Source of the DNA: Capra hircus
Lineage: Eukaryota > Chordata > Mammalia > Artiodactyla > Bovidae
Assembly (NCBI RefSeq): GCF_001704415.2
Contig: NC_030827.1
Location: forward strand, 41,854,271 to 41,918,270
Reading direction: 5' to 3'
DNA: 64,000 nt
Positions 22,671 to 35,270 of this stretch are shown here, piece by piece (position 1 is the stretch's first letter; each line of letters begins with the position of its first letter). The notes beneath the pieces are model-generated. The model had not been told where the DNA came from and made no database searches. It saw only the letters and a list, made by a program, of their open reading frames with translations. The translations under genes were made by a program, and so were the position numbers.

Positions 22671-23589
22671 CCTCCCTCACCATTCCTTCCTGCTCTGTGC
22701 TGTTGGACAGAAGTTGCTGTGTGCAGCGCACAGTTAAGGAGTGGAAGCTTGTGCAGCACTTCCTAGAGGGTGAGGTATTTTCATAAATTATTTGGAATTG
22801 GAAGTTGCATTTTTCATTAAAGAATTAAATTGTGATTCTCATTTAAGATGGCTGGTTGAATAAATACTCTCTTCCCAATGAAAATGCTATGAAAATGAGA
22901 GTAAAAGGATTTTTATAGAAGCACAAACCCATAATGAAAGCAGGAAAGAACACAATAGCAGTAAAATGCTGGGTACTGCAAAGAAGATGGGAAAGTGGTA
23001 GATGGATTAGCAGGTCCAAGAAAGTTAATCCTAAACTTGCAGTGGGTGAAGCTGGGAGGTAGCTTGCTTTATACAGCAGAACCCTGGAGGCTCAGAAACT
23101 GGCACCAGATCGCTGTGGGAATGGGGGGGTGCAGATAATGGTAGGGCTAAAAATAGACTATTTGAAAGTCTATTTAAAAAGCATCTCCAGATCTCCTCCT
23201 TTACTCTGGGAGCTGCCCCAGTAAAAGATACTAAAACAGAGGGTCTCTGGACTCAGGGACACAAGGCACAATTTGAAAGAGGCAGGAATCTCCCACTGAT
23301 AATAGAGGGATCAAGTAAGACCTATGTCCTAGAATTTGGGACATCTCAGCCTTCTCCCTCCTTTCAACTCTCAGAATAGTGGAAGCTAGAATTATACCCT
23401 CCAGCCAAGACATTGGCAGAGCCTTTTCTGGAAAATTCCACCAGCCCAAGAGAAAAGGATGAAAACCACTGATATGAGGATTTCCCCAAAGAATTACAAC
23501 AAAGCCCTTTACCACCCCACACCATGTACACATACAGCTTCCAAGTAACTTTTTTGGCCTTCCTTTCTAAGTATGAGCAGACTGCTAGA

Positions 23590-24115
23590 GAATGTCATAC
23601 ATTTGGGGGAAAAAAATCCTCTAATGTAAAATGAAGAGTTCAAAATCAAATATTAAAATGACAAAAAGATGTTTCTAATTCTTCCAAAGTGGAAACAACC
23701 CAAATGTCTAGTCAACTGCTGATTGTCCAAACAAAATGTGATCCGTCTGCAACAAGAAAGAGGAATGAACTCCTGATGCTGCAGCAAGATGGCCTTCAAA
23801 CACAGCACATAACATGAAAAAGCGGACACAGAAGGGCATACACTGTGGTTCTATTTGTATGGAAGGCCTAGAAAAGGGAAAAGTATGGAGACAGAAGCCA
23901 GAGTACTGGTTGACTGAGACTAGGGTTAGGAATGGAGATGCAAGCAGGCACAGAGATCTTTGTGGGGTGATCGAAATGTTCTGAAATTAGATTGAAGTGA
24001 TGGTTGACTGACTCAAGAAATATGCTAAACATCAGTGAATTAGACACAGTGGGTGAATTTTATGGCATACAAATTACACCTCTGATAAACCTGTATAGTA
24101 AAAAAAGAAAAAGGA
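23590..24115 (+). mobile_element. L1M-type 3' end
   Basis: It carries the typical old L1 order: gtggaaacaacccaaatgtc, aggaatgaactcctgatgct, then ggggtgatcgaaatgttctg and gggtgaattttatggcatac. It is diverged. Confidence 0.75.
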
Positions 24116-24751
24116 CACTGAAACTATGGAGGAAGAACAAAAATGGGGCGGGGTTGGGGGGGGGCATTACAGTTTTCAGAGAAATAAGGGAAAATACTGC
24201 ATTCATAAGACAGGAACAAAATGGTAATTTTGACAAGAATAATATTTAGAGAATGACAACAACAAAATTACTAGGAAAATAAAAATTGGATGGCTCAAAT
24301 GTAAAATCTATTAGAAAAGCAGAGGATGTAGCTAGGGAATCCAAAACTTAGGGCAAAGTGGCAAATAATTGGACAGTAAGAGAGAAAAACTTAAGAAATT
24401 AGTTGACCAATCCAGGAGGCACCACAACTAAATAATAGGAGCTCCAGAAAGAGAGAACAGAAAAGAATGATGAAAAGTGTTAATAAAATAAGAGAATTTT
24501 CCAAAGCTGAAGAATATGAGCCCCCCCCTTTTTTTTTATAAAAGGTCCTTTGAGTATTTGAGCCCACTGAATAGAAGACAAAAAACAAATTAAAAACCAT
24601 TGAAAAATTAAAAAAAAACAAAAGACTCATCATCATAAAAATTTCAAACACTAGTGAAAACCAGAAGATTCTAAAAGCCCTGTTGAGGGTGGAGGTGGAG
24701 ATTGGGGGAGGTGGTAATGAGCAGAAAAGTGTGAGTAAGAATGCCATCAAA

Positions 24752-24885
24752 CTGGGACTTCCCTGGTGGTCCAGCAGTTAAGACTCTGTGCTTCCACTTC
24801 AGGGGGCGAGGGTTCCATCTGTGGTCAGGGAACTAAGGTCCTGCATGCTCTGTGTTGCAGCCAAAACTTAAACAAACAAAAACCA
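24752..24885 (+). mobile_element. CHR-type SINE, short
   Basis: Head gggacttccctggtggtcca, cagggggcgagggttccatc and an A-rich tail (aaaacttaaacaaacaaaaa). Confidence 0.88.
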
Positions 24886-25064
24886 AGAATGGCATCATAT
24901 TTCTCAAATGGAAGGAAGAAGATAATGAAGCTAGATCTTCACATTTCCAAGGGAAAATTTTACTCTCCATCAAGTGAGAGGGTAGCAAAGAGACAGTTTA
25001 GACAGGGAGGACCTCCAGACATGTCCTTTCCAACCAGCTTTCTTAGGAAGCTGTTTGTGGATGT

Positions 25065-25258
25065 TTCAGACCATAAAGAATCTGCCTGCAATGCCAGAGA
25101 CCTGGATTTGATCCCTGGGTTGGGAAAATCACCTGAAGGAGGGCATGGCAACCCATTCCAGTATTTTTGCCTAGAGAATCCCCATGGACAGAGGAGGCTG
25201 GCAGGCTATGTCTATAAGGTTGTAAAGCTTCAGACATGACTGAGCGACTAAGTACGTA
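25065..25258 (+). mobile_element. Bov-tA SINE, 5'-truncated
   Basis: It runs from ataaagaatctgcctgcaat, with gatttgatccctgggttggg as B box, to cagacatgactgagcgacta. Confidence 0.88.
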
Positions 25259-25639
25259 CATTATACACACAACACACTCACATGAAAGGACTCACTTTAG
25301 AAGGAGGACACCGGGACACAAGAGATTGAGGAAACAAGATCTGAGAGAGGCAGACGGAATCTGCAGGGTGATGGTGAATGGAAATTCCAACAAAACAGAA
25401 GAGCAACAGGCCCATGTTGGAGGCATCCAGATTGTAACAGGAGGGTGGAGACACAAGGACTATCTTGGACTGAAAGGGGCTGAGGGCCTGGGATGTAGTT
25501 CTTCAGTTGTTTAACATGTTTAAATAGTTATTTAAAATGTTTAATAGTTATTTAAAATCCAATGACAGACATTTTACAGGGCTATTGAGGATGTGGGAAT
25601 ATTTAGTCAGGTATTCAAAGAAAATTAAGAAAATACTAT

Positions 25640-25825
25640 CATGTAAGAATTGAATCGCCAGTCTATGTCTGACGCAGGATACAGCATGCTTGGGGCTGGT
25701 GCATGGGGATAACCCAGAGAGATGTTATGGGGAGGAAGGTGGGAAGGGGGTTCATGTTTGGGAACGCATGTAAGAATTAAAGATTTTAAAATTTAAAAAA
25801 TAAAAAACTAAAAAAAAAAAAATCC
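25640..25825 (+). mobile_element. bovine L1 (L1_BT-type) extreme 3' end
   Basis: It contains ggatacagcatgcttggggc, gataacccagagagatgtta and gggaacgcatgtaagaatta, then an A-rich tail. This is characteristic of young bovine L1 3' UTRs and is strongly 5'-truncated. Confidence 0.8.
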
Positions 25826-26114
25826 AGTATGCAACTGATGAAAGTAGAAAAAAAAAAAAAAAGAAAATGTCTTTAAATGAGGCAATTACTAATTACAGGA
25901 AAAAAACAAGTTATATAAGAAAGGATATATTTTCATGCTACTTGAGGCAAAAATACACTACATGCTATACATATGTAGTCAAAATTATGAAAACACTGAA
26001 CATCAACTTAACAGATATTTAAGACATAATTTTATTGAGAAGATGGTGGAAAAGAAGGAGGGGCTATAAATAAGCTGAAAGCCTTGTCATCCATAATAGG
26101 AAATCAATGAGTGA

Positions 26115-26320
26115 GTAAGTGAAGTCGCTCAGTCGTGTCCAGCTCTTTGCGACCCCATGGATTGTAGCCTACCAGGCTTCTCCGTCCATTGGATTTTCCA
26201 GGCAAGGGTACTGGAATGGGTTGCCATTTCCTTCTCCAGGAGATCTTCCCGACCCAGGGATTGAACCCAAGTCTCCAGCTTTGTAGGCAGACGCTTTTAC
26301 CATCTGAGCCATCAAGGACG
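26115..26320 (-). mobile_element. BovA2-type SINE, inverted, with target duplication
   Basis: An inverted BovA body from gaagtcgctcagtcgtgtcc to gagccatcaaggacg. Flanks atcaatgagtgagt (26103-26116) and atcaataggtgagt (26321-26334) look like the duplication. Confidence 0.92.
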
Positions 26321-26351
26321 ATCAATAGGTGAGTCTATTCAAATAATCAAG

Positions 26352-26450
26352 GAAATACATATTATTATATGTATATATGTATATTATATGTATACATATA
26401 TATTATATGTATATTATATGTATATATGTAATAGTATATACATATTATTT
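26352..26450. repeat. imperfect (TA/TG) microsatellite
   Basis: About 100 bases of alternating tatatgtata units with tattata breaks. It may form cruciform structures and slip. Confidence 0.85.
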
Positions 26451-26460
26451 AGAAATAAGA

Positions 26461-26758
26461 GAACTTCTCTGGTGGTGCAGTAGATAAGAATCTGCCTGCT
26501 AAAGTAGGGGACTCGGTTTCAATCTCTGCTCTGGGAATATTCCACATGCCAAGGAGCAACTAAGCCCATGCACCGCAACTACTGAGCCCACACTCTTAAA
26601 CCCAGGAGTCACAACTACTGAGCCTATTCGCTGCAGCTGCTGAAGCCCGCATGCCTGCAGCCTGTGCTCTGCAACAAGAGCAGCCGCCGCAGTGAGAAGC
26701 CGTGACCCATGAACCCCCCGCGCAACCCAAAATAAATAAACAATTTAAAAAATGAAAC
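26461..26758 (+). mobile_element. CHR SINE, full-length type
   Basis: Head gaacttctctggtggtgcag, a degraded B box (ggtttcaatctctgct), and the long body with repeated ctactgagcc modules and gcaacaagagcagccgccgc. The tail is ataaataaacaatttaaaaa. Confidence 0.88.
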
Positions 26759-27439
26759 AAGAAAGTAAAATTAGAGAAAATAGCTTAAAAAGTTGAAATT
26801 GATTACTTGGCGGATGATTGGGATAGAAAGGTAAAGAAAAGAGACTGCTGTTTTATAAAAGTTACTTTCAGCAATATTTGAGCTTTTATACTATGCAAAC
26901 AGCACTTTGATAAAAATGAAAGTTGATTAAAAATGATATTTATAGTTAAAATTATTCAATAACAAGAAACAGGAAACTTTCAGTTATGGTGTTAATACTC
27001 AATTTAATATACATAAAATTATATTTGATCATATGAATTATACCAAAAAGAATACCCTACTTGGAAAAGCCATTTTGCACTTTCTGATTTGCTTTATAAA
27101 ATTAGAGTTTTAAAATTGTGATAATTAATTCATGAAAAGTTGAGGATTTGATTCCTGCTTTCTGAAGTTATTAATATTTAAAGCCTGAGCCTGTATTTGA
27201 AGTATAAAGAGCTTTATCAGATTAAAGAATGGCAAATCATTCCTCTTTGAAGAAAAACATTACAATCTGCATTCAAATTCCTTATCTTTTTAAAAGAGGA
27301 AAACCATCACGATATTTATTATCTTAAGATTTTGTAAATGGAAATTATACTCAAATGATGAATGTAATCCTGACTATTTCTTTCTTCTGGGTTAAACATA
27401 AGTTCACACACCCATACTTAAATATTAAGGAATCCTTAA

Positions 27440-27628
27440 ATAGATAACTAATAAGGACCTATTGTATAGCACAGGAAACTCTACTCAGTGCTCTGTAATG
27501 GACTATATGGGAAAAGAATCTAAAACGTAGTGGATATATGTATATATATACCTGGTTCACTTTGCTATGAAGCAGAAACTAACACAACATTGTAAATCAA
27601 CTAGAGGCCAATAAAAATTAATTTTAAC
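27440..27628 (+). mobile_element. ruminant L1 3' end
   Basis: It contains aaggacctattgtatagcac, gggaaaagaatctaaaacgt and ctaacacaacattgtaaatc, ending aataaaaatta. Confidence 0.88.
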
Positions 27629-28127
27629 ATATTAATTAGTAAAAATACTAAGAAATCAGCAGCAGTTATTTTGCTCATCTCCAGCGTGAGTCCAGTGATG
27701 AGACAGTCTTCCGCCTCCCCACCTTTCGGAAACATTTACTTTGTTCCTAGTATCGGCTGGGGGTTGAGGATACAAAAAAAAAGAATAAAATATGATCTTT
27801 CCACAGGGAAGTTACAAGCCAGTGCCACTTTATACAACTGACCATAAAACAAGATGAAAAGGGTGAGAGGAACAAAGTTCTACAAGCATAGAGAGGAATC
27901 AGAATTTACAGGGTGTCTGGGGACAGAGTGTACTGGAAGCAACTCTCCAAAAAAGGACACTTTCTCTCTTTGACTTGGAGAACTGGACAAGCCAAGGGAG
28001 AGACCCAATGCCCTGGGGCAGAAGGAGCAGCCAACACAAAGCATTCAGGGCCACCAAGTGCAGAGAAACAGGCTCCCTGGAAAACCTGCCTCCCAAAGTG
28101 GTCTGCCTGTGGTCCGCAGTTACCCAC

Positions 28128-28343
28128 GTGCATACTCAGGCGCTTCAGTCGTGTCTGACTCTTTGCTATCCTTGGACTGTAACCCGCCAGGCTCTTCTGT
28201 CCATGGGATTCCCCAGGCAAGAATACTGGAGTGGCTTGCATTTCCTTCTCCAGGGGATCTTTCCTACCCAGGGCTTGAACCCACATCTCTTGCATCTCCT
28301 GCATTGCAGGCAGATTCTGTGCTGCTGAGCCATCCGGGAAGCC
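28128..28343 (-). mobile_element. BovA2-type SINE, inverted
   Basis: It runs from gcttcagtcgtgtctgactc to the inverted head gagccatccgggaagcc. A 224-codon minus-strand frame (27906-28580) is open only because it crosses this SINE. Confidence 0.92.
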
Positions 28344-28837
28344 TGTACCCAGACCCTGCACTCCCCTAAAGTCACCCACACACCCTGAAAGGAGGCGAGG
28401 CACCTGAAGTGTTTCGTTAGAACTGGATCCACCTGGGTGGAGGGCAGGGCAGGCTCCATAGAACAAGCCGTGGCTGTTCCATTTCTCACACGAAGAATGC
28501 CTGGTCAGTGTATTTGAATAAATGGGGACTCTATGAATAGCGGTAAATTTAAAATCCTCAGACAAAAGGATTTTCTTCAAGTTCCAGATGATTCAGGTTA
28601 ATGTGAGAAAAGACTTGACAAACAATTTATATATGCAAATTGGACATGAGATATTCTTTCGTTTAACAAATAACTATTGGGCACCTGCTATGGGCTGCTG
28701 TCAGTGTTCAAGGCACCAAGAACAAAAAAGTCCTCACACTTGTGACACACTATAGTCACTTAAATTCATTTATAGTTTATACTTCTGGATTTAAAAAAAT
28801 CATTACCAGAAATCAAATTAAAAATTAATCAAAAACA

Positions 28838-29048
28838 GCAGCTGCTGTTTAGTTGCTAACTTGTGTTAGCAACTTTTTGACCCCATGGACTGTAGCCCAC
28901 CAGGCTCCTCTGTCCATGGGATTTCCAGGCAAGAACACTGGAGTGGGTTGCCATGCCTTTCTCCAGGGGATCTTTCCAATCCAGGGATCAAACCCATGTC
29001 TGTTGCTTGGCAGGTGGATTCTTTACCACTGAGCCATCTGGGAAGTCC
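28838..29048 (-). mobile_element. BovA2-type SINE, inverted
   Basis: It contains gaccccatggactgtagccc, tttccaggcaagaacactgg and gatcaaacccatgtctg, and ends gccatctgggaagtcc. Confidence 0.9.
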
Positions 29049-29058
29049 GCATACATAC

Positions 29059-29342
29059 ATGCTGCTGCTGCTGCTGCTGCTAAGTCGCTTCAGTCGTGTC
29101 CGACTCTGTGCGACCCCATAGACGGAAGTCTACCAGGCTCCCCCATCCCTGGGATTCTCCAGGCAAGAACACTGGAGTGGGTTGCCATTTCCTTCTCCGA
29201 TGCATGAAAGTGAAAAGTGAAAATGAAGTCGCTCAGTCGTGTCCGACTCTTAGCGACCCCATGGACTGCAGCCTACCAGGCTCCTCCGTCCATGGGATTT
29301 TCCAGGCAAGAGTACTGGAGTGGGGTACCATTGCCTTCTCCG
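29059..29342 (-). mobile_element. Bov-A2 dimeric SINE, inverted, with (CTG)n tail
   Basis: Two BovA units separated by tgcatgaaagtgaaaagtga. The element's 3' tail (left end) is a pure CTG/CAG trinucleotide tract at about 29060-29081. The short catacatacat motif on both sides suggests target-site repeats within the host L1 end. Confidence 0.92.
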
Positions 29343-29433
29343 ACATATATACATACATATGACCAAATCACTTTGCAGTACACCTGAAATTAATACAATG
29401 TTGTAAATCAACTACACATTAAGTGAAAAAAAA
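29343..29433 (+). mobile_element. L1 3' terminal fragment
   Basis: It reads caaatcactttgcagtacac and aatacaatgttgtaaatcaa, then an A-rich tail. It is the right part of the L1 end into which the SINE inserted. Confidence 0.8.
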
Positions 29434-29547
29434 AATCATGAAGGCCAATTTAAGGGACTTGCCAACAATACTGAAGAAGACTTAGGTGCAAATATGACGA
29501 GATGATTTAAAAACCTGTATCAGAATAAAATTGTGTCACTGCCTTTG

Positions 29548-29729
29548 TGGGTGTTAATTTCTCAGTTATGTCCAACTCATTGCGACCCCATGGACTTGGA
29601 ATTCTTCAGGCGAGAATATTGGAGTGGGTTGCCATGTCCTTCTCCAGGAGATCTTCCTGACTCAGGGATCAAACAAGGGTCTCCTGTATTTCAGGCAGAT
29701 TCTTTATTGTTCAAGCCACCAGGAAAGTC
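29548..29729 (-). mobile_element. BovA2-type SINE, inverted
   Basis: It contains catggacttggaattcttca (small deletion), gatcttcctgactcagggat and caagccaccaggaaagtc. Confidence 0.88.
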
Positions 29730-29739
29730 ATCATTGCAC

Positions 29740-29966
29740 TTCAGTTCAGTTCAGTTGAGTTGCTCAGTTGTGTCCGACTCTTTGCGACTCCATGAACTGC
29801 AGCACGCCAGGCATCCCTGTCCGTCACCATCTCCCGGAGTTCACTCAAACACGTCCATCGAGTCGGTGATGCCATCCAGCCATCTCATCCTCTGTCGTCC
29901 CCTTCTTCTCCTGCCCCCAATCCCTCCCAGAATCAGAGTCTTTTCCAGTGAGTCAACTCTTCGCAT
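29740..29966 (-). mobile_element. BovB 3' end, inverted
   Basis: From ttcagttcagttcagttgag to gagtcaactcttcgcat, about 227 bp. Flanking catcattgc at 29729-29737 and 29964-29972 is a likely 9-bp target duplication. Confidence 0.93.
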
Positions 29967-30084
29967 CATTGCCCTTAGTACCACAAAAATGAGAGGACCT
30001 CTTTGATAAATCTGGTACTCTAGTGCCACCTTGTGTTCAAACTACTCAATTACAATGTAAATCAATAGCGAAGAGTGTATTCAT

Positions 30085-30567
30085 TTCCTTTCTTCCTATT
30101 GCAGCTGTAACAAATTTCCACAAATTTAGGGGCTTTAAAGCAACACAAATTTATCATTTTATAATCCTATAGGTCATAAGTGTATGGATCTCAATGGCTA
30201 ACATCAAGGGGTCAGCAGGGCTGCATTTCTTTAACATCCTAGAGAAGAATCTGTTTTCTTACCTTTTCACCTCCCAGAGGCTGTCTGAATTCCTTAGCTG
30301 CTGGTGTCCTCACAGTCAGTAATGTCTAGCTGAGCCTTCTCTTGGTAAATCACTCTGACATTGCCTCTCCTCTTTCACTTATAAGAACCTTTGTTACTAC
30401 ACAGGCCTCTTTGAATAATCCAGGCTAATCGCCCCATCTCAAAATCAGTTAATTAGCAAACAATTCCATCTGCTACTTTACTTCTCCCTTGCCACATATA
30501 TTCACAAGTTTTGGGGATTATGATGAGCACCTCTTTGGGATGGGGGTATTATTCCACCTACCACAGA
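30085..30567 (-). mobile_element. MLT1-type LTR, inverted
   Basis: The plus strand begins with the inverted MLT1 3' end (gcagctgtaacaaatttcca, tttaaagcaacacaaattta). It ends with the inverted MLT1 start (ggggtattattccacctacc). It is nearly complete and of the same type as 60144-60601. Confidence 0.7.
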
Positions 30568-31504
30568 GTCTGTTTGTTTCTGTGGGCAAATATGCTACTT
30601 TTCATGTTTCAATCGAATGGTAAAGACATTCAATTAAACTGTTCTTTTCCCCTTATTTACAACTTGGAATTGATGAATAGAAAAAAACCTTTTGCTAACT
30701 TCTATAATATAAACCAAGCGTTTAGAAACCACCCTGCCCCACCCCCAGTGAATTTTTTACTAATTAGCTTTACTAATCTAAAGCTAGGAAAACCCAAACT
30801 AAATATAAAAAGTTCTTAAATTAACTTTAAATAATTTTGAGTTGACAAAGACAAGTCCAAATATTGCTTAATACTACACGAAGTATTCAAGTACAGTTTC
30901 TTTTGTTTGTTCACAGGGTAAATGGTTTTGTTTGAAGACTGGTCAGAATTAAGCTAACAAAAACTCAAAAATGGAAACCAGAGGTAGATTGTGGTTCTTT
31001 GCATGTACTCACCTCTGTTACAGGAGCAGGTGAGCACCCTGCTTTTTATGGGTCGTTTTCCAGCAAGGGCTAGAGAGACTGCTCTGCACCCACCAGGTTT
31101 CAGTGGGCTGCTCCTGGAGTGGCTTCCAGAGTTGCTGGATGATGGCGAGTTGAGGATGATGTAGGCAGGGTATACTAATGAAACACTGAAGGAAAAGCAA
31201 CAAGATACAATGTTTGGGTTTCCAGTAGTGCTTCGCCTGGAATGCCTTGTATAGTGTGCTGTGAGAAGGGCACATAAATATTATTCAGGTGGGAAGAGGA
31301 AAAAACATATTAATTGCAGACTTTTTTATTCTGTTATAAAAATTTTAACCAACAATTAGTTGGACTGAGTAATAGTAATGCGAATCTTTCCAGGGATATT
31401 GCTTTTTGTCCAGCTTGAGGAAGACTTCCTCAAAACATTAAAATGCCTGGGACAGAATCTCCTTACAAAGCATTTTAATAGATGGCAGTCATTAAATTGC
31501 AGCT
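30568..31504. other. unrecognised DNA
   Basis: No gene or named repeat is supported here. Confidence 0.35.
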
Positions 31505-32560
31505 CAAGTCTTGGCAGTAATGTGTTATAGTTTTCACTGCAGAGGTTTTACGTATCTTTTGTTAAATTTGTTTCTAAGTATTTTGTGAATTATAATGCTT
31601 GTTTCAATGGTAATGATTTTATTTCTTCATTTGTAATATGGATGACTTTTATATCTTTTTCTTACCGTTTTACGTTGACTAGGGCCTCCAGTATAATACT
31701 GATAAAAAAGTGGTGAGAGTAAACATCTTAACTTTGGTCATAATCTTGAGGGAAGAATATTTAATGTGTCACCTTTAAGTATGATTTCATCTTTAGACTT
31801 TTCCTAGATGCCTCTTAAATTCAACAAAAATTTCTCTTTTATGTCCTACTTTGCAAAGAGGTTTTTAATCTTAAAATCATAATGACTACTGAATTTTATG
31901 AGGCAGCTTTGCATTTATTGGTATGATCTTACAGTTTTTCTCCTTATTTCTATTAAGTTGTCAGATAACACCAATTGATTTTCAAATGTTAAGGCCACCT
32001 TGCATTCCTAGAATACACCTACTTAATCGTTGCTGCTTTGACTTGCTAATATCTTCCAGGAAGATTTTTGCAACTTAAGAGATTGGTCTCCAATTTTCTT
32101 ATAGCGTTTCTGTCAAGTTTTTGGCAGTGTTATCTTGGCTTCATAAAATGAGTTGGGAACACTTTCTATTTTCTAAAGGAGTTTGTGTAAGATTAGTATA
32201 ATTTCTTCCTTAAATGTTTGATAGAATTCCCGAAGAAAACCATCTGGACCTGTAGTTTTCTTTGCAGGAAGGCAAAGATCATCAATTCAACTTTAAAAAT
32301 AGTTACACAAAATTTCTGTTTCTTTTTGTATTACTTTGGTAAGTTGTCTTTTTCAAAGAACTCTTTCTTTTAACCAACTTTGTCAAGTTTATTGGCATAA
32401 AGTTATGCACTTCATTCCTTTATTTGCCTTTCAATGTATATAGACTCTGTGGTGATAGCCCTTCCTTCATTTTTGATGTTGGTAACACGTGATTTCCCCT
32501 TTCTTCTTGATCATCTGCTGCATCCCCAAAAGCATGTCATATCAATTTCCTTTTTCCCCA
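31505..32560 (-). mobile_element. L1 ORF2 fragment, inverted
   Basis: The plus strand shows antisense ORF2 landmarks: taaatttgtttctaagtatt, aatgagttgggaacactttc, aaaccatctggacctgtagt. There is no long open frame on the minus strand. Confidence 0.7.
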
Positions 32561-33247
32561 GGACAAGCAAAAAGGATGATCCTTCCTCCAAATGAAGAGG
32601 TAGCACCCTCTTCTTTTTCTATTACTCATCATACAACACAACATACATACACGAACATATATACTTATTGATAAGGCAGACTGTATCTATGAGATCCTCT
32701 TTATCTTAGTAAGTTCCTCAAAATGTTCTTTGGATAACTAGAATATATAAACTCTGGGGGACGTAAACAAAATTTTTAAATGTCTCTAATGGTTAATTAC
32801 TATGATTATATGTCCGTATTTCAAATCAAATGCTTTATTGGGTTTTTTGGGATGTAATTTAATTTTTTTTAATTGAGTATATTTGACATACAATATCATA
32901 TGAATTTCATGTACAGTATTGAGCTTTTGTGTTAAAATATATGTATCATATAAAAACTGAAAATTTAAATATGTGCCATTTATTATATGTGCATTATATC
33001 TCAATAAAGCTTAAAGGAAAAATACATATGTATCATAAAATTTTCCATTTTAGCCATTTTGTGAATGCATTAAGTGCATTCACAATGTTGTACGACCAAC
33101 ACTACTATCCATTTCCAGAACTTTTAAAATCATCCTAAACAGCAACTCTATGCCCGTTAAACAACAGCTTCACATTGCCCCCTCCCCCCAGGCCCTGGTA
33201 ATCTGTTCTACTTGCTGTCTCTGAATTTGACTTTTCTAGGTACCCCA

Positions 33248-33314
33248 TGGGCTTCCCTGGTGGCTGAGATAGTAAAGAATCTGCCTGCAGTGCAGGAGAC
33301 CCAGGTTCAGTCCC
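33248..33314 (+). mobile_element. Bov-tA SINE, head only
   Basis: Head gggcttccctggtggctgag to gcaggagacccaggttcagt. Flanks taccccat and cacctcat may be a short target duplication. Confidence 0.85.
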
Positions 33315-34104
33315 AAGCACCTCATATAAGTAGAATCACACAATAGTTGTCCTTTTGTGTTTGGCTTACTTCTCTTAGCAGAGTGTTTTCAAGGTTCATC
33401 CGTGTCATAGCATGCAGCAGAATTTCATTCCTTTTTATGATTGAATAATATCCCATTGTATGTATATGCCACATCTTGTTTATGCATTCACCTGTTGATG
33501 GACATTTGGGTTGTATCCACCTTTTGACTACTGTAAATAATGCTGGCATGAATATTCGTGTACAAGTGTCTGAGTCCCTACTTTCAGTTTTTTTGGGTAT
33601 ATAGATTGGAGTGAAATTGTGGGTCATATGAGATAAGTCTATATTTAACTTTCTGAGGTACTACTAAACTATTTTCTACAGCGGCTGAACCATTTTACAT
33701 TTTTACAGCAATACATGGAAAATCCAGTTTCTCCAAAGCCTTGCCAACACTTGTTATTTTCCTTTTTTGTTTGTTTATCTTTTGAATCATAGCCATCCTA
33801 ATGGGCATACAGTGGTATCTCATTGTGGTTTTCATTTGCATTTTCCTAATGATTAATGATGTTGAGCATCTTTTCATGTGCTTATTTTCTAGCTATATAT
33901 CTTCTTTGGAGAAATGTCTATCAAGACCTTTTCCTATTTTTGAATTGAGGGTTGGCTATTTTTTTTTTCTGTTGCATTGTTGGAGTTATTTATATATTCT
34001 GGATTAACATCTTTTATAAGATAGATGCTTTGCAAATATTTTCTCCTATTCTGTAAGCTGTCTTTTTACTTTCTTGCTAATATTTTTTAGTGTACAGATG
34101 CCTT

Positions 34105-34240
34105 TGATTTGGGGTTTTTGGTTTGTTTTTCCCCTGTGCCTCACAGCTTGTGGGATCTTAGTTCCCTGACCAGAGATTGAACCCTTGTCCCTGCACTGGA
34201 AGCCTGGAGTCTTAACCACTAGACCACCAGGGAAGTCCCA
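34105..34240 (-). mobile_element. CHR-type SINE, inverted
   Basis: It contains tgtgggatcttagttccctg and accagagattgaaccc (inverted B box) and ends agaccaccagggaagtccc. Confidence 0.9.
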
Positions 34241-34459
34241 AATGTCTCTGATCCTAATGAAGTCCAGTTCTGCTTTCCCTTTGTTGCCTATGCTTTTGGT
34301 GTCATAGCCAAAAGAGATTTTCCTCTATGTTTTCATTTCAGAGTTCTATGGTTTCAGCTCTTAAGCTTATGCCTTTGACCTATTTGGGGCTAGTTTTTGT
34401 ATATGGTATAAGGTAAAGATCCTGCTTCACTCTTTTGCCTATGAATATTCAGTTTTCTC

Positions 34460-34721
34460 TGGAGAAGGCAATGGCACCCCACTCCAGTACTCTTGCCTGA
34501 AAAATCCCATGGACGGAGGAGCCTGGTGGGCTGCAGTCCATCGGGTCGCTAGGAGTCGGACACGACTGAGTGACTTCACTTTCACTTTTCACTTTCATGC
34601 ATTGGAGAAGGAAATGGCAACCCGCTCCAGTGTTCTTGCCTGGAGAATCCCAGGGACAGGGCTGCTGTCTATAGGGTCGCAGAGTCAGACACGGCTGAAG
34701 CGACACAGCAGCAGCAGCAGC
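34460..34721 (+). mobile_element. Bov-A2 dimeric SINE with 13-bp target duplication
   Basis: It starts tggagaaggcaatggcaccc, has two BovA units joined by cttttcactttcatgcattg, and ends in (CAG)n. It is flanked by identical attcagttttctc at 34447-34459 and 34722-34734. The second unit has a short deletion. Confidence 0.95.
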
Positions 34722-35086
34722 ATTCAGTTTTCTCAGTATCACTTGTTAAAAGTGTGTTCCTTCCCCATGGTCTTGGCACTCCTATTGAAAAATCAATTGA
34801 CTAGATGTGCTTTGATTTATTTGAAAATGAAAGTGAAGTTGCTCAGTCGTGTCCAACTGCGTTTATTTGGGGGTTCTCTAATCTATTCCTTTGATCGATA
34901 TGCCTGTCCTTATGCCAGTATCACACTGTTTAGATAACTGAAGGTATATAATAAGTTTTGAAATCAGAAACATTGTTTTGGCTATTGCAAGCTTGTATTG
35001 ATTTTTAAATACTGATTTTCACCCCCCCTTATGCTTCATGATTCCACTGTAATCAAAGATTTCACATGCAACTTCAGTATAGTCTG

Positions 35087-35270
35087 GGACTTCCCTAGTA
35101 GCTCAGATGGTAAAGAACCTGTCTGGAATGCAGGAGACCTGGGTTCATTTGCTGGGTCAGGAAGATCCCCTGGAGAAGGAGATGGCAACCCACTCCAGTA
35201 TTCTTGCCTGGAGAATTCCATGGACTGAGGAGTCTGGTGAGCTACACAGTTCAGGGAATAGCAGAGTCAG
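35087..35270 (+). mobile_element. Bov-tA SINE
   Basis: Head gggacttccctagtagctca, then gtcaggaagatcccctggag, with a diverged 3' part (gagctacacagttcagggaa). Confidence 0.9.

Larger units (their letters stand above)
32770..34800 (-). mobile_element. L1 3' UTR to ORF2 end, inverted, hosting three SINEs
   Basis: Antisense landmarks run in order: ttgagtatatttgacataca, the ccctccccccaggccctgg 3' UTR, ttcatccgtgtcatagcatg, gtatctcattgtggttttca, ttgttaaaagtgtgttcctt. A minus-strand frame at 33627-33322 keeps the ORF2 C-terminus (FTVVKRWIQPKCPSTGEC, then QTQKDNY). SINEs lie at 33248, 34105 and 34460. Confidence 0.8.

Noticed and set aside
27906..28580. 224-codon minus-strand frame
   Set aside because: It is open only because it crosses a BovA2 SINE. 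The flanks have no protein similarity that I can recognise.
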